Assembly: GCA_022605405.1 (NCBI GenBank)
Contig: JABYQQ010000007.1
Span: forward strand, 2,418,001-2,482,000
Origin: Earliella scabrosa
Lineage: Eukaryota; Basidiomycota; Agaricomycetes; Polyporales; Polyporaceae
Direction of reading: 5' to 3'
Length of the DNA stretch: 64,000 nt
The notes beneath the pieces were generated by a model. It was given only the letters and a program-made list of their open reading frames with translations. It did no database searches and was not told the origin of the DNA. Below are positions 34,901-46,625 of this stretch, piece after piece (the first letter of the stretch is position 1; every line of letters starts with the position of its first letter). The position numbers and the translations under genes were made by a program.

Positions 34901-35572
34901 GGAGGAACGTGCCCAGCGCGCGGAGGGGCAGGTGAAGGAGGGGCTCGCGATGGTTCGCGGCACGTTCGCACAGCAGGTGAAGGCCGCGCAGGCTGAGAGC
35001 GAGCGGTGGAGGGGCGTGTGCAAGGTGCTTAAGGATGCGGCCGAGCGGACGGACGACGAGGTGCGGCGACGGGCGGCGCTCGAGCCTGCGCTGCAGGAGG
35101 AGAACGCGAGGTTACGGGTCGACGTGCAGACCGCGCGCAGAGAGGTGGAGAAGCTGAAGACGTACATCACACAGCTCTCTGTCATTCGGAGGGAGACGCA
35201 AGAGAACGACGACGACGAAGACGAGGATGAAGATGTGGACTTCGTCCCCGATCCAGACGAGAACGGTTCCACCAGCTCTAGCTCGAGTTCCGAGTCGAGT
35301 TCGAGCTCCGGCGAACCTGGCGTGTCGTCTATCAGCATTCGCGATGCTCCGTCTCCCAGGCTGTCTCCCGGCGATGGAGACGAAGAGTCTTTCGTCTGCC
35401 AGTATGTGCTCGGTTCCCGCGTGTGCCACGCACGATTCCCTTCGGCGCAGGTGTGTGGCTCGGGAAAGCTCCTTCGTTTGTAACCCCTGACAAATAGTCC
35501 CCACAGGATGTCATCGATCATGCAGACCATGTACACTACGGAGAAGGGGAGTTGGTGAAGTTGAAGATTTAG
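31902..35572 (+). CDS. Chromodomain protein with long coiled coil and C-terminal C2H2-type finger
   Basis: Likely chromatin-associated. An N-terminal chromodomain (TLWDVIEITAERGAKYKVKW, then WEQSWVPKEDC) ends in a basic helix rich in Lys/Arg. About 500 residues of Ser/Pro/Arg-rich disordered sequence with NLS-like clusters (SPRKRRR, PAKKRKVE, KKRKRTKLR) follow, and then a coiled coil of over 300 residues (about 34.06-35.2 kb). An acidic DDDEDEDEDVDF tract and a poly-Ser stretch come next. The end reads FVCQYVLGSRVCHARF and, after the last intron, DVIDHADHVHYGEGE, giving a possible C-x6-C...H-x4-H zinc site. Ends at KLKI. About seven exons. I cannot name an orthologue. Confidence 0.8.
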
Positions 35573-35799
35573 GAGAAGACTACCTGACTGCGCTCGATCT
35601 ACTACCAGTCTGCATCTGGCTTGACCCCATTAGGAGGAGCATCTTGGAGAACTCGGACTGGGAACTACTGGATTGGTTCGATTGCTTTGTAACGTCACGA
35701 TCAAGCAATACTATCATCATTCAATGTGCGAGGATACCAGTCCGATACACGTTCAATGAAGCGGGTCAATTGCTACGGCTCTGCCAGTTAGCCGTACAT

Positions 35800-36708
35800 C
35801 TACGCAGCCGGAACCTGAGGCTCCGGGAAAGGAGGCGGCGGCACCAGATTGGTAGAAGACGATGCCGGCGAGAAGTTGTTCACCATCTCGGAGGAGAAGG
35901 CGTTCTTCTGGACGGAGCTGGACGAGCCAATGTCGTAGGGGGTAGGCGCAGCAGCACGGGCTTGACCAGGCTGCGCGCCCGTCGCCGGCTTAGCCGCCTG
36001 CTGCAACGCTCCGATCACAGAAGAGCCGTACGAGGCCCAGAACGACCGTGCAGACTCGGCAAGGTTCGCACCACCAGGCTGCTGAGGGGCTCCGCCCGAG
36101 GCCGGGGCGCCAGGAGCGCCGGGAGCCTGGGACTGCTTGGTTGCGAGATCCCAGAAGGTCTGCCAGAAGACCTGGAGACGCGATTGGATGAAGGCGAGCG
36201 CGTTTGACTGCGCTGCGGCAATGGTCGCGTCGATATCTGCTTGGTTCTTGACGAGGAAAGGCTGGAGGTATGTCGTGAAGACCCAAGTGGAGCCCTACAG
36301 GACACGTGAAGGCGTGTTTTACCGGAACAAGCTTATCAGAACATACCTGCGTCTGCGGAAGGGACAAGAAGAGGAGGAAGACGGTTCTGACCTCCCAGTA
36401 GAAGGGAACCCTAGATGGTGTGGTTGAGTGCGTGGAGATGGTGCAAGGAGGGTAGGACGCTTACCAGTCAAGCAGCCAACCCGTCACGTATTCGAAGGCG
36501 ACGAAAGCGCCAACGACAGCCCAGTACATGCACCACCGCTCGAGTTCCGGCTCGGAGACGGGACGGTGCGCGAGAGCCTTCCATGTTGCGTAGCTCGGGA
36601 GGAGGAACGCAAACCAGGCACTAGAGGGCGAACATGTGAATGGGCCGGTCCGCGTGCGTGTCACACGAACACATACCTCAGGACATGCGAGATCATAGAC
36701 ATCAACAT
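35800..36708 (-). CDS. TB2/DP1/HVA22 (Yop1/REEP) ER-shaping membrane protein
   Basis: Reticulon-like hairpin protein that curves tubular ER. Spliced minus-strand reading: MLMSMISHVLR, then AWFAFLLPSYATWKALAHRP and a helix in WAVVGAFVAFEYVTGWLLDW. Next come FPFYWEVRTVFLLFLSLPQT and GSTWVFTTYLQPFLVKNQAD, the ordered blocks of the TB2/DP1/HVA22 domain. The C-terminal extension (LQVFWQTFWDLATKQ, Pro/Ala/Gly-rich, ending PPPPFPEPQVPAA) is longer than in yeast Yop1. Four exons with introns near 36628-36677, 36410-36470 and 36294-36348. The start is the ATG before the first hydrophobic stretch. Confidence 0.88.
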
Positions 36709-38233
36709 TTTGCTGTCTTTCTGTTGTTCCTGTCTTTGGACAGCGACCTGGGGCTTTTGAGAAAGGAGAGACGGTGTGCGACGTGGGTCTTGGATAATAG
36801 GATGGGCTGGATACGTGGACGAGCGGTGCCAAGTTGTGCGCTCCCGCACTGACGGCCGCAGCACGCGAAGCGGCCCTGACCGGTGCGTAGCGCGCGTCGG
36901 AGCGCCCGCAGCCGGAATGGCGGCTCCCACCCGCGCCGGTGACGGACCTCGACGGACTCCGCACTCCGACGCTCTCAACTTTCAAGAGGTGGAGGGCGCG
37001 AGTCGCAATGCCGCTCAGTGCTCGCGCATGCGGTTCGCGACGAGCATTCCTGATGACGGTGCTTATGACGCCATTGCGCGACTACCTCAGTCGATCGGGC
37101 AGCTCGGTTTCCAACGCGGACTGAGACTGGTAATTACGGACGTCCAGCCATCATCTGCCGCCGACTCGGCCACAGAAGACGTCGGGGGAACGACGTATCA
37201 GCACGCCCATATCTCAGGTAAATCTGCGTAATACCTCCGATATCAGCCCAGGTCACCGCGAGGGTGGCCATCATGTCCGAGCCATGTTCGTGCTGGGGAC
37301 CAATTGTAAAGGATGAGCGCAGACGTGATGCGGCGCAGACGAGTCGTTGACACGTCCGACATGACATAGCTGTGCGATACGCGGGGACATACCCTCGAAT
37401 GCTACCGTAGCTAGACGTACAAGATGCACCAGCGCCAGAGAGCCCTAATCTCCCGCGCAGCCCAGCCGATCAGGCATGAGAAAGCGGCCAGAGAGCCCCA
37501 TAACCCAAGGACCTATCTGGCTCAGAGTTCCAGCGCGAGCAAGGGCGTGCAGATGCACCCGCGTCCGGGCTCAGGCCCAGGTATATCTATGCCCACCCGC
37601 GCCTGAGACGATGGCTGGCGACAATCACGCAAGTGACTGGAGCGAGATATGGGCTGACAGCGAAGGTGTGGGAGCAAGGGCGCGTGGCGAGCTTCTGCAC
37701 GATGGGACCGTTCTGGGTACGAGATGGGGGACGGAGAGAGCCTTCTAGGTTGCATGCGGGAGCCGTCCGAGGGGGCGCAGACGGAGAGTTGGCCTGGGGT
37801 TGGCGTTCTTGCTGGGTCTGGCGAGCGCAGATCATGGCCGTCGCGTCGAGGGTGTGGTGCGATAGGGCAGGGGCGTCGTTGTTCCCAGCGTTGAAGAGAT
37901 GCCGTGTGTTCTGGAACGCAAGCAGATCTGTTTTGGTGGCAGGAAGAGGGCGATGAGGACGAGATGAAGGGCACCCGAAGCGCGGTAAAATGGGAAGGCC
38001 CAGGGAACGTGGACGGCAATCCCAACTCAGCGAGACCCAGCGCATGGCACGCCCCGCTTGTCCTTGTTTGCCCAACGCTAACTTTCCTCCTTCGCCTCCC
38101 TCCTCCTCCGTCCCACTCGCCCCGTCCCCCATCTCCGTCCCGACGCGTCTCCCTCCGCGCGTCCCCTCCGCGCCGCGTTCCGCACTGCGTCCCCCGCCCA
38201 TCGCACCATCGCCCCATCGGTCCCCCCGAGCCC
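36709..38233. other. Divergent regulatory region, Yop1-like (-) and Zn2Cys6 regulator (+)
   Basis: 1.5 kb without a supported gene. The last 250 bp before 38234 are strongly pyrimidine-rich on the plus strand, like a long 5' leader. A 292-codon minus-strand frame (37522-38400) runs across this and into the next gene, with Pro/Arg/Ser bias only. Confidence 0.5.
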
Positions 38234-41200
38234 ATGGATCCCGGCCCCAGCATCCCGGGCGTAGGTCTCAGCGTAAAGAAGCAGGAAGATATGGACGGCA
38301 GTGACCCGAAGTCGGCCCAGAAACCCGACCAGAAGCCAGTGGTGAGGACGTTGAACAGGGTGCCTCGTAAGTCTCCATTTCTATCTCTCCCGTCAGACAT
38401 CGGACCGTATTCACCGCGATAATTCTAGGTGCATGTGTAAGTCCCAAATCGCTCGCCGCCTTCACCCGATCCCCGCTCACTCACGCCAATTCACTGTAGA
38501 ATGCCTGCCGCAAGCAGAAGATGCGCTGCGAGGGCGCAGAGAACCCTCCCTGCAGGCGATGTCGACACGCGGGGCTCGAATGCCTCTTCGAGAAGCCCAC
38601 GAGAGAGGCCAGTTTGACTGGCGAAGCCGGACTAGAGTGAGTCCTCCGTCTCGTACACACGTGGAACGTCCTCGAGCAGTGTCGGCCAGACGCATACGAA
38701 GTCTTGAATCCCATGTCGCCGATATCCGACAAACACAAACCGTAATCCAGAGCACGTTGATGGAGATCGCTGCGCACTTGCGCGGCGGTGCGCCTCCGCT
38801 CACGTCGCGCTCCCCATATCCGCCTCCGTTCGCCCACCACTCTCCTGGTGGACAGTCGATGGGCTCTCCTGCGGTCTCCACACCCTCGACCGGTGCGTCC
38901 ATCTCTGTCTAACAATAGACACAGTGCCAACGCGCGTCATCTGTAGTCACGAGCACCGTTCCGTCCGCGCATCCGATGGTAGCGGCCCAAAGGCAGCACA
39001 GGGAACCACATCCTCAGATGTATCCCCAGACCCATCGCCCCGTTGGCCCAGATGGAATCCATCCGCAAGCGTACAACAACGGCGCTCCGGGACCCGGCCA
39101 TCCCCCTCCGCATGGTCCCAGTTTGCCACCGTTCTCAAGTATTGAGTCGATGGGCCCTCCTCGGTCTCAACCGACGAACGTCTCTTCCATGAGATACAAT
39201 GCCGCGGACGCTGGAGGCCAACGCGGACAACCGACCGGAACAAAACGAGCCGCTCCGCCCTCATCAACCGTGACTAGCGCAGACTCTTCCGAAGTTGAAG
39301 AAGAGGGTGGTGAACTTCCGGCATCAGGCCTCGTTGCACCCTGGGAAGTATTGCGTGGATTGGCTGACGTTGCGATTGAGCGGGCCGCCAAGGTATGCGA
39401 GCGGAAGTGTTCCAGTTCTCATGACTGCCCGCTGACATGGGCGTTACTGCTTGTTCAGGAGAACGGCGGAGAGAGCGAGGCACCGAGCCGTGCGCGGACG
39501 ACCTCGCCTGAGCCGAGACAGACCCGCCCGGCGAAGCGCAGGAAAGTGTACCACGCACCTCCGAGATCGACGACATTCCCAGACGGTAATGAAACCCGAT
39601 CCCTTGATCTTAGCAGCTCATTCTCAATGATGTCCTCTCCGCAGTGGTGACGAAGAAGATCCTTTCCGAAGCGGAAGCCCGCGAGCTATTCAGAATGTAC
39701 GTACGGCCGACTATGCGCCGATGCACTACTGTTATGACAGAGTAGCTGATTGGGGTCACAGATTCTACCACGGCTGCTCCACGTTCTTGCCCGTTTTTGA
39801 CGCGACCGTGGACACGTACGATGCCCTCCACGAGCGGTCGCCATTCGCGGTCGACTGCATTTGTATGGTCGCTGCCAAAGTTCGCGATGGCGGCGGTGAG
39901 TCAATGTCTCAATAGCAGAATCGTTCGATGTCTGACGGACTCATCACAGGGAACCCCAGCGACGTCTTCCTGAAGTGCTTGGAAGAGGTCCAGGCGATCT
40001 CCTGCGCCACCCTTTTCTCACCTGTGACGCGTCAAGAGGCCGTTCAAGCTATGGGTACGTTCGTCTTTATGTATAACTAGTTCATCCTGACTAAGCGCTT
40101 CTTCAGTTCTGGTTTCGGGATGGTCTGACAACGGCTGGCTTAGCGGTGGCCATGCTGTGCGCATGGCTATGGAGCTATGTAAGTAGAAGCCTCCAAATGA
40201 AGACTAGCAGAGTGATTGACTTGATAAATTTAGCGATGCACAAGGCCTGGCCTGAGCTGCTTAAGCGCATGAAGGCTGGTAAGGCATCCACGTCAAGCAA
40301 GGATCGACAGCTTGTCGTTGCGTCCCGAACGTGGTTTTGCTTGTACCTGTTCGAGCATCAGTACGTATATTCCGAGCTTCCAGCGGACTAGGATTGATGG
40401 TCCTATAATCAGGATGTCGTATGGCACAGGTCGGCCCGCAATTCTCAAGGACGACGAGAGCATCTGGCAGTGTCGTCTTCTGTTGCAGCACCCGCTTGCC
40501 ATTGAAGATGACATGCGCCTTGTCTCTACCGTCGAGCTCATGGCAATCCGAGAGCGCGTCCACAATAACCTGTCGCCGCTCTTCGACCGTGCGGTCGATG
40601 AGATCACCTTCAACGTCCTTCGCGAAGCCGACATGGAGTTCCGCAATTGGTACGCTACTTGGGACCAGGCCTTCTCCCAAAAATACGAAGACGCTGGTAA
40701 GTTCTATCCGCTATTTTTGCTTGCATGTATACTCAATGCTGGCACCAGCGTTCTACCGGCAAAGCCTGCAGATTCAACATCTCCATGCGGAACTCTTCCA
40801 CAATGCGACGGCGCTACGGGGCGTGGACGGCCCGGAGGATGTGCAGAAGATGCCGCCGGCTCAACGTGACCTCGCCATCCGATCGATCCAGATTGGACGG
40901 CAGATTTTGGAGATCACAGTCAACTCGCCTGCGTACAGGGAAGGCATGAAATACGGTTTGTACCCGCGACGCTGTGACTCCTCACCCTCAAACTCACTGG
41001 AACATTCTATTGCAGCGGTGCACTACACCCACGCGACTGCAACGTTTTCGGCATCGTTCTTGCTGCGACTAAGCCGATTATTGTGAGTCTAGCCCCTGGA
41101 GTCTTCTCAAGGGGCAGCGTCACTGACCACCTCGTGTAGCCCTGATCAATGTCATCTCCAAGAAATCAGGGCACTCGTCGAGCAACTGGCGGCCCTGCTC

Positions 41201-41705
41201 GCTGAGGGTACGTAATTCCCACTTTCATCGGCACCCTCGATCCTGATGGCAAGACGCAGTTCCCGGCAAGCGATATGCGTTGACCCTCCAGCTGATGCTC
41301 AAGCGGTTCAAGAAGCGGAGACAGTCAGTGTCAGCATCTCGCTCTCCCACAATGCCGAGAGATCAAAGAAATCGTTCTCACAGCGATGCTGCTGGGTATT
41401 CGTCGGACGCTCTCAGCCACTCCGCAACCTCGCAGCCGCCGACATCGCCCACGTTCGATCCCCAGTATCAACAGTCTCCCGAAGCCATGGCGCACATGCA
41501 GATAGGAGGAGTGCCGCAACAATACGCCCCGGGTTACGCTCCGAATATCGAGAACATTTGGCGTGGTTTCGAGACGACGTCGAACGAGCAGCTTCCGGTG
41601 TGGCTCTCAGATCAGACACTAGGAGGCGCGTCGTTCTCCGCGAACGGTATCGACGCATTCTTGCTGCCCACGGACTACCTCCCTGCTGCCCCTCAAATCT
41701 GGTAA
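38234..41705 (+). CDS. Zn2Cys6 transcription factor with fungal-specific middle homology region
   Basis: Nuclear DNA-binding regulator. After the N-terminus MDPGPSIPGVGLSVKKQEDM, an 8-nt exon (38429-38436, between introns of 62 and 63 bp) supplies the first zinc Cys. The spliced finger reads RACNACRKQKMRCEGAEN, PPCRRC, RHAGLECLFEKP, the canonical C-x2-C-x6-C-x7-C-x2-C-x6-C. A linker and dimerisation coil (IRSLESHVADIRQTQ) follow. The MHR region includes FYHGCSTFLPVFDA, SPFAVDCICMVAAKVRDG, ASRTWFCLYLFEHQMSYGTG and GRPAILKDDESI. The tail is Gln/Ser/Pro-rich, ending LLPTDYLPAAPQIW. At least ten exons. The finger resembles regulators of the PRIB type known from mushrooms, but I cannot confirm orthology. 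Confidence 0.9.
38429..38436 (+). other. 8-nt microexon of the Zn2Cys6 gene
   Basis: The sequence gtgcatgt lies between ttctag and gtaagt. With the preceding C it encodes R-A-C, giving the first Cys of the zinc cluster. Skipping it removes that Cys and shifts the frame (8 nt is not a multiple of 3). Confidence 0.75.
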
Positions 41706-42181
41706 CCTTATGCACGTACGTACAAATGTCTCAACCGCCACCCCGAATGTTGTCACGATTAGTGGAAGAGCTGTCGATTGTTGTTCGAACCATCTCCGTT
41801 ACGACGACTAGTATGACCTATGTACTTCGATACCCCTCCTTGCTTGTCATGCTACATACACCGTGTATTCTTGCTTGATGACTGTCACGACATGCAACCC
41901 GCACCTACCTGCTCATGCGTCCACTCCCTCGCTTTCCTTCATCTCACCATCACTCTCTTTTAGCCACTGTTGCTGTAGTCAAGGAGCCTTGTATATACAC
42001 GCCGCAATGCACTTGGCTGCAGTCCCAGTCCCACTCAATACATAACCACAGGCAGAGTCGGATGGTGGTCCCGACGCGGGGAAGAGGCGCCGGAGCGCGT
42101 CCCGCGCTGATTGCCATTTCCGGGCACGTGGCAAATTTTTGGTAAGAACGCCTTTGCGCTTGCCCTCACCAGGTCCCGACT
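41706..42181. other. Intergenic, promoter of the Nan1-like gene
   Basis: No supported frame. Pyrimidine-rich stretch at 41915-41965. Confidence 0.55.
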
Positions 42182-45100
42182 ATGCCTGTGGCTGTCGACC
42201 GGACGCGTGCCATGACTGCGTCTGTTGTCCACGCCTCTACATTAAAACCCACTCAGGATGCTCCAGCCTCGGACGCGCAGACACCCAATCCCCGCAAACG
42301 GAAGAAGGCCAAGGGAAAAGAGGTCGAGGAGGTCGTAGAGGAAGAGGCTTGGTCGTGGAAGTCCTTAACGGACTCGTCTGCGAGTCGGGTGCCGCCTATC
42401 TTCACGCGGGACGGGAGGTGCGTGGTGGTGCTATGCATGCAGGGAGCCTGCTCATCGCAGTGCAGCTACTTTTTCTCCGCCGCGGGACCCTCGGTGAAGA
42501 TCCACTCTGTCGCGACCGGGGAGGTCGTGTCGACGCTCATACCTCCTCCGAGTAGCCTCTCGGCCGGTGCTGGGAGCTCGCAGCACTCGGACACCGTCAC
42601 TTCGGCGATCCTCAATCCGCACAATCCATTTCAGCTGATCACCGGCTCTCTGGACGGGTACATTCGTATATGGGATTTCCTCGACGCCTCGCTTCTCCAG
42701 ACGATCTCCGTCTCGCAGCCCATATTCCACATCGCAGCGCATGAAAGTCTGCCGGGTTACGTCTTCATTGCTGCTGCACGGCCGACGAAGAAAAAGAGCA
42801 AAGGTGCGCCTTACGAATGTCTGCCGGGCGTTTCCTCGTTGAGCGGCCTCTTGTAGCTGGTGTCCCCACCGCGGAAGACAACGTAGCGATCCTACGTGTA
42901 TCGTTGACACCAAATGCCGCTACTGCTGGATCACCCGTCCAAGTATCCTCGGAAGTGATCGGTGTCGGGAAGACGAGGTCTACCACAGGACTGGCCGTGT
43001 CGCCGAGTGGAGCCTGGCTGGTCGCTACTGCGGGACACAAGGCGTACGTCTGTCAGACGGCAGACGTGAAAGCTGGGTTCACGAAGTTCGTCTCTCCCGA
43101 GCGATTAACGTGTCTGGCGTTCCACCCGTCCGAGGAGTACTTCGCGACCGGAGATGCTTCGGGCTGCATCCGATTATGGTACTGTCTGAACGAGTCGGCG
43201 ACGGTGAAGACTCCTGGAGTCGAGAAGACCGCCCAAACGACCACCTTGCATTGGCATGCGCACGCCGTCTCATCCCTCGCATTCACGGCAAACGGGGCCT
43301 ACTTGCTCAGCGGGGGAGAAGAAGCTGTCTTGGTTATCTGGCAATTGCATACCGGCAAAAAGGAGTTCGTGCCGCGAGTAGGGTCGTCCATCGTGCACAT
43401 CGCGCTCTTGAACACTGTCGGTGAAGAAGAATACCTCCTCACCCTTGCCGATGCCTCGTTCGTCTTTGTCCGCGCCTCGTCTCTTAAAATCTCAAGATCT
43501 ATAGCCCGCATCAAACTAGGTGAGTCGACGTCTTCCCGTTCTAGCGACACTTCCAGCAGCTGAACGAAAAATTTGCAACGCAGATCCCGCAATATCTCAT
43601 GATCGACCCTCCACCTCCACCGCTGTGCCCCTTGCTGTTCACTCGTTATCCTCGACTCTCGTCCTCCCCTCCTCTCACCCGTCTTCCCTACAAACGTTCT
43701 CCCCATCATCATCAAAACTCGTGTCCGAACTGGAGGTCTCACCATCAAATCGAGTGTCAAGACGGGACGAGAAGCCTCTACAACCCGCGCGTGTCGAGCG
43801 TGTCGTGCTTTCGGACTCGGGAGATTGGATGGCAACCGTGGATATTCGCGAAGGTGACGATTCGTTCCGAGCAGAGGTCTACATGAAGATATGGCAGTGG
43901 GATCGCAAGTCGGGATTCTGGATATTGAACACCCGCATTGACCGACCCCATGGCCCTAGACGGGTATCCGGTGTTGCGTTCCGCCCAGGAATGCGAAGTC
44001 AGGACGATCTGCTGCTTGCGACGGTTGGGGAGGATGGCAACATCAAGACGTGGAGGATACGTTCGGTGAAGACTAAGGCGGACGGCATTGAAGGTGCGTC
44101 AGCCTTCGCCAGATGGCCTCACCCCTCTGACATGCGACTACAGAGTTCTGGGTCGCTCGCTCAACACTCCGTTTCCGCACCGAAGTCCCGACCGATGTGT
44201 CATGGTCCCCAGACGGCTCCCTACTCGCCGTGTCAGTGGGATCTCATGTTGCCGTCTATGAGCCAGACACGAATGCTCTCTGTCAGGTCCTGACTTGCCC
44301 TGATTGCACTGTAGTGTCAAGCGTGCATTTTGTCGGCTCAAGCGGTCGATATCTGGCTGTATCGGGGCCGCGGGATGTTCTCTTGTGGGACCTGGTCTTC
44401 CAGAGCTGTGAGGTTTTCTCCATCCTCTCATCTGATTCCCACTAACTGTGTCTTCATAGTGCGTTGGCGGTACCATAGTTCGACGTCTATCGAACGGCTT
44501 TCCCCCCATCCCACGGAGGAACAACTAGCCGTCATAGAGCGCGTCCCTTCATCCAGAGCCGGAGACGCGCCAACGACGCGAGTGCTGGTATTCCATTCCG
44601 GCTCCTCCACACCTACCTCCATCCGCACTTTACCCTTCCAGCTCCGTGCTGTAGTCGCCGTCCCCCCTTCCGGCTTCTTCCCCACCGATCCAACCGGGTT
44701 CACCCTAGTCGGCATCACCACCTCCTGGAGCGTCGTTGTCTTTGGAGATGATGTTCAGCTACCGGAGGAAGAGGGTGCCTCTGCTCAGGGCATCATGCAG
44801 GACGCTGCTGTTGGCAAGCGGACACTATTCCACGATATTTTTGGCGCGTCGGCGTTCGCAGACCTCGCCACCGCCCCTGGTCCATCCACGGCATCAACAA
44901 GTTCTTCTCAGCCATGGAAAGGCAAGGAGGTCTCAGAGATCTTCGACGCGCCTGCCCATCTGCTGCCGCCATTGGAGACGCTGTTCGATGCTGTTATGGA
45001 TGGCTTCCTCACTGCGCGACCATCGGACGAAGGTGCGCTTGAGGAGGACGCGGGTGCAGACGAGGAGATGGACGTAGACGAGCCTCTGGATGAGGGTGCC

Positions 45101-45477
45101 CGGCCTCTGAAGAGCGCTCCTCTCGACCGTGTCGTGGACAGGCAGGAGATGAGTGGCTTTGTGGAACTGTTCATGCAGCATGCGATCAAAGGTGTGTTTC
45201 TTTCGGTCATGTATCCCGACTCGCGTTGCTCATGAATATTGGCCGACCAGCCCCGTCGTCATCAAAACCTCCACTACAGTCGAATGGCATTCATAAGCCT
45301 AACGGGATTCCTTCACACCTCAACGGGGTGCATAGTACGCCGGTCACGCCCAAGGGTACCCCAAAACCTAACGGCGTGTCCAACGGCCCCGCGTACACTC
45401 CAAGTCGTCCACTACCGTCAGTCGTCGACTCGTCCCCAGCAACTGCGGGTAAGAAGCGGAAAAAATCTCTGGGTTGA
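42182..45477 (+). CDS. NAN1: Nan1/WDR75-like U3 snoRNP (t-UTP) WD-repeat protein
   Basis: Small-subunit processome component needed for early 18S rRNA processing in the nucleolus. The basic N-terminus (PNPRKRKKAKGKEVEE) looks like a nuclear or nucleolar signal. WD repeats are seen as LITGSLDGYIRIWDFLDASL, CLAFHPSEEYFATGDASG (ending IRLWY), SSLAFTANGAYLLSGGEEA, VLVIWQLHTGKKEFVPRVGS, VERVVLSDSGDWMATVDIRE and DVSWSPDGSLLAVSVGSH. The run 'VLVIWQLHTGKKEFVPR' followed by a second propeller is characteristic of WDR75. An acidic DEEMDVDEP tract and an Asn/Gly/Pro-rich tail with a KPNG-like repeat end in GKKRKKSLG. About seven exons. The start is the first ATG of the frame. Confidence 0.9.
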
Positions 45478-45892
45478 GGTTGTTGCGGCCACGGGGGTCG
45501 CCGCCATGTATGTAAGCTCGTGGGGGAGGAGGGTGATGATCTGCATCACTAGTTGGCTGTCTGCTCTTGCATCTTGCAACGCATCTCGTGCACTCATCCA
45601 TCCAGTAATACCTCATTTTGCATCAGCTATCCTGTTGTTCGTGGTGTTGTGTCCTACAATTCGCAACAAGCGTGGTTTGTTCGAGTGTTCTGCAAAGATT
45701 GTGCTGGGTTGTGAGGAAATCCTGGCCCCGAATACTTACGGGCTTTGCAGTACAGTGCTGGTGTCCTGTCTCAGACCGGAGAGTGTTTTTGGCTTACACA
45801 AGCATGAGCAAATTTTTCATAGGTGGTTACCTAATGCTTTGGGCTCTTGGCAGCGTTGGGTGCGGTGGTATATGTATCGGTACATTTCAGTC
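45478..45892. other. Intergenic, promoter of the MYND gene
   Basis: More AT-rich and GT-rich on the plus strand than the neighbouring coding DNA. No supported frame. Confidence 0.5.
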
Positions 45893-46625
45893 ATGGCTGA
45901 TTTGTCGCCGGTCCACCCTGGTATGTGTTCTAGGCCTGACTGCACGAATCGCTGCTACATGTGGTGTTCCCGCTGCGAAGATGCGTGGTATTGTTCGCAG
46001 GAGCATTTAAACGAGGTGTGCGCTTTGGTTGATGTACTGTTTGGATCAAACTGATTCATTTGTGGTACAGGATTGGAGTCGACATCGCTTGACTTGCATT
46101 CCACATGGAATGCGTACTGCTAGTCATTGTACGTCACGCCCTCTTACCATGTATCCTGGTGAGAAGATGGTGAAAGGATACGTGTTCTGGCCTGAGAAAG
46201 GTGGGTGTGTATCCGTAGTTGACGACATGAGGGTTCATTGTCCCTCCTACTACGCAGATCGACCTACTGAGGTGTATATTGGCTATGTGACGAGCACGAC
46301 GTCCGACAGCCGTGGAGTACGCCCTGTGGCTCTCTTATCAGGGTTTTTCGGCTCTGAGCAGCCAGGAGAGCTTGTCCTCAACGCCGGAGTGGGAGGGGCC
46401 CCAATCCGATCTCCCTTGAGTGTATGGTTCTCGCCCACTTGTGCCAGGGTATATGCGCCAGAGAATCGTTCTGTGGAGGTGCTCGCGGGCCGGAGGTCTG
46501 CTGGATCACCCTGGTATGGTCCCGCGGTGGTTTTGAAATATTCGGGTTCCAGATGTTCCTCCTATGTTGACATGACCGCGCTCGACTTGACCAACTTTTC
46601 GGCGTACTTCTTGTTGTTTCAGTAA
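45893..46625 (+). CDS. Small MYND-type zinc finger protein
   Basis: Two exons joined at 46014/46073 give a short protein of about 220 residues. The MYND finger is at the very N-terminus: MCSRPDCTNRC, WCSRCEDAWYCSQEHL and, across the intron, NEDWSRHRLTC. The remaining 170 residues are a single compact, uncharacterised region (YVFWPEKGGCVSVVDDMRV, VYIGYVTSTTSDSRGVRP, NFSAYFLLFQ) with no family I can name. Single-domain MYND proteins of this kind are numerous in mushroom genomes, and MYND domains generally bind Pro-rich peptides. Base composition is less GC-rich than in the flanking genes. The start is the ATG 24 nt before the first Cys. Confidence 0.78.

Noticed and set aside
37522..38400. 292-codon minus-strand open frame
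   Set aside because: It overlaps the promoter and first exon of the Zn2Cys6 gene, has only Pro/Arg/Ser bias, and shows no domain.
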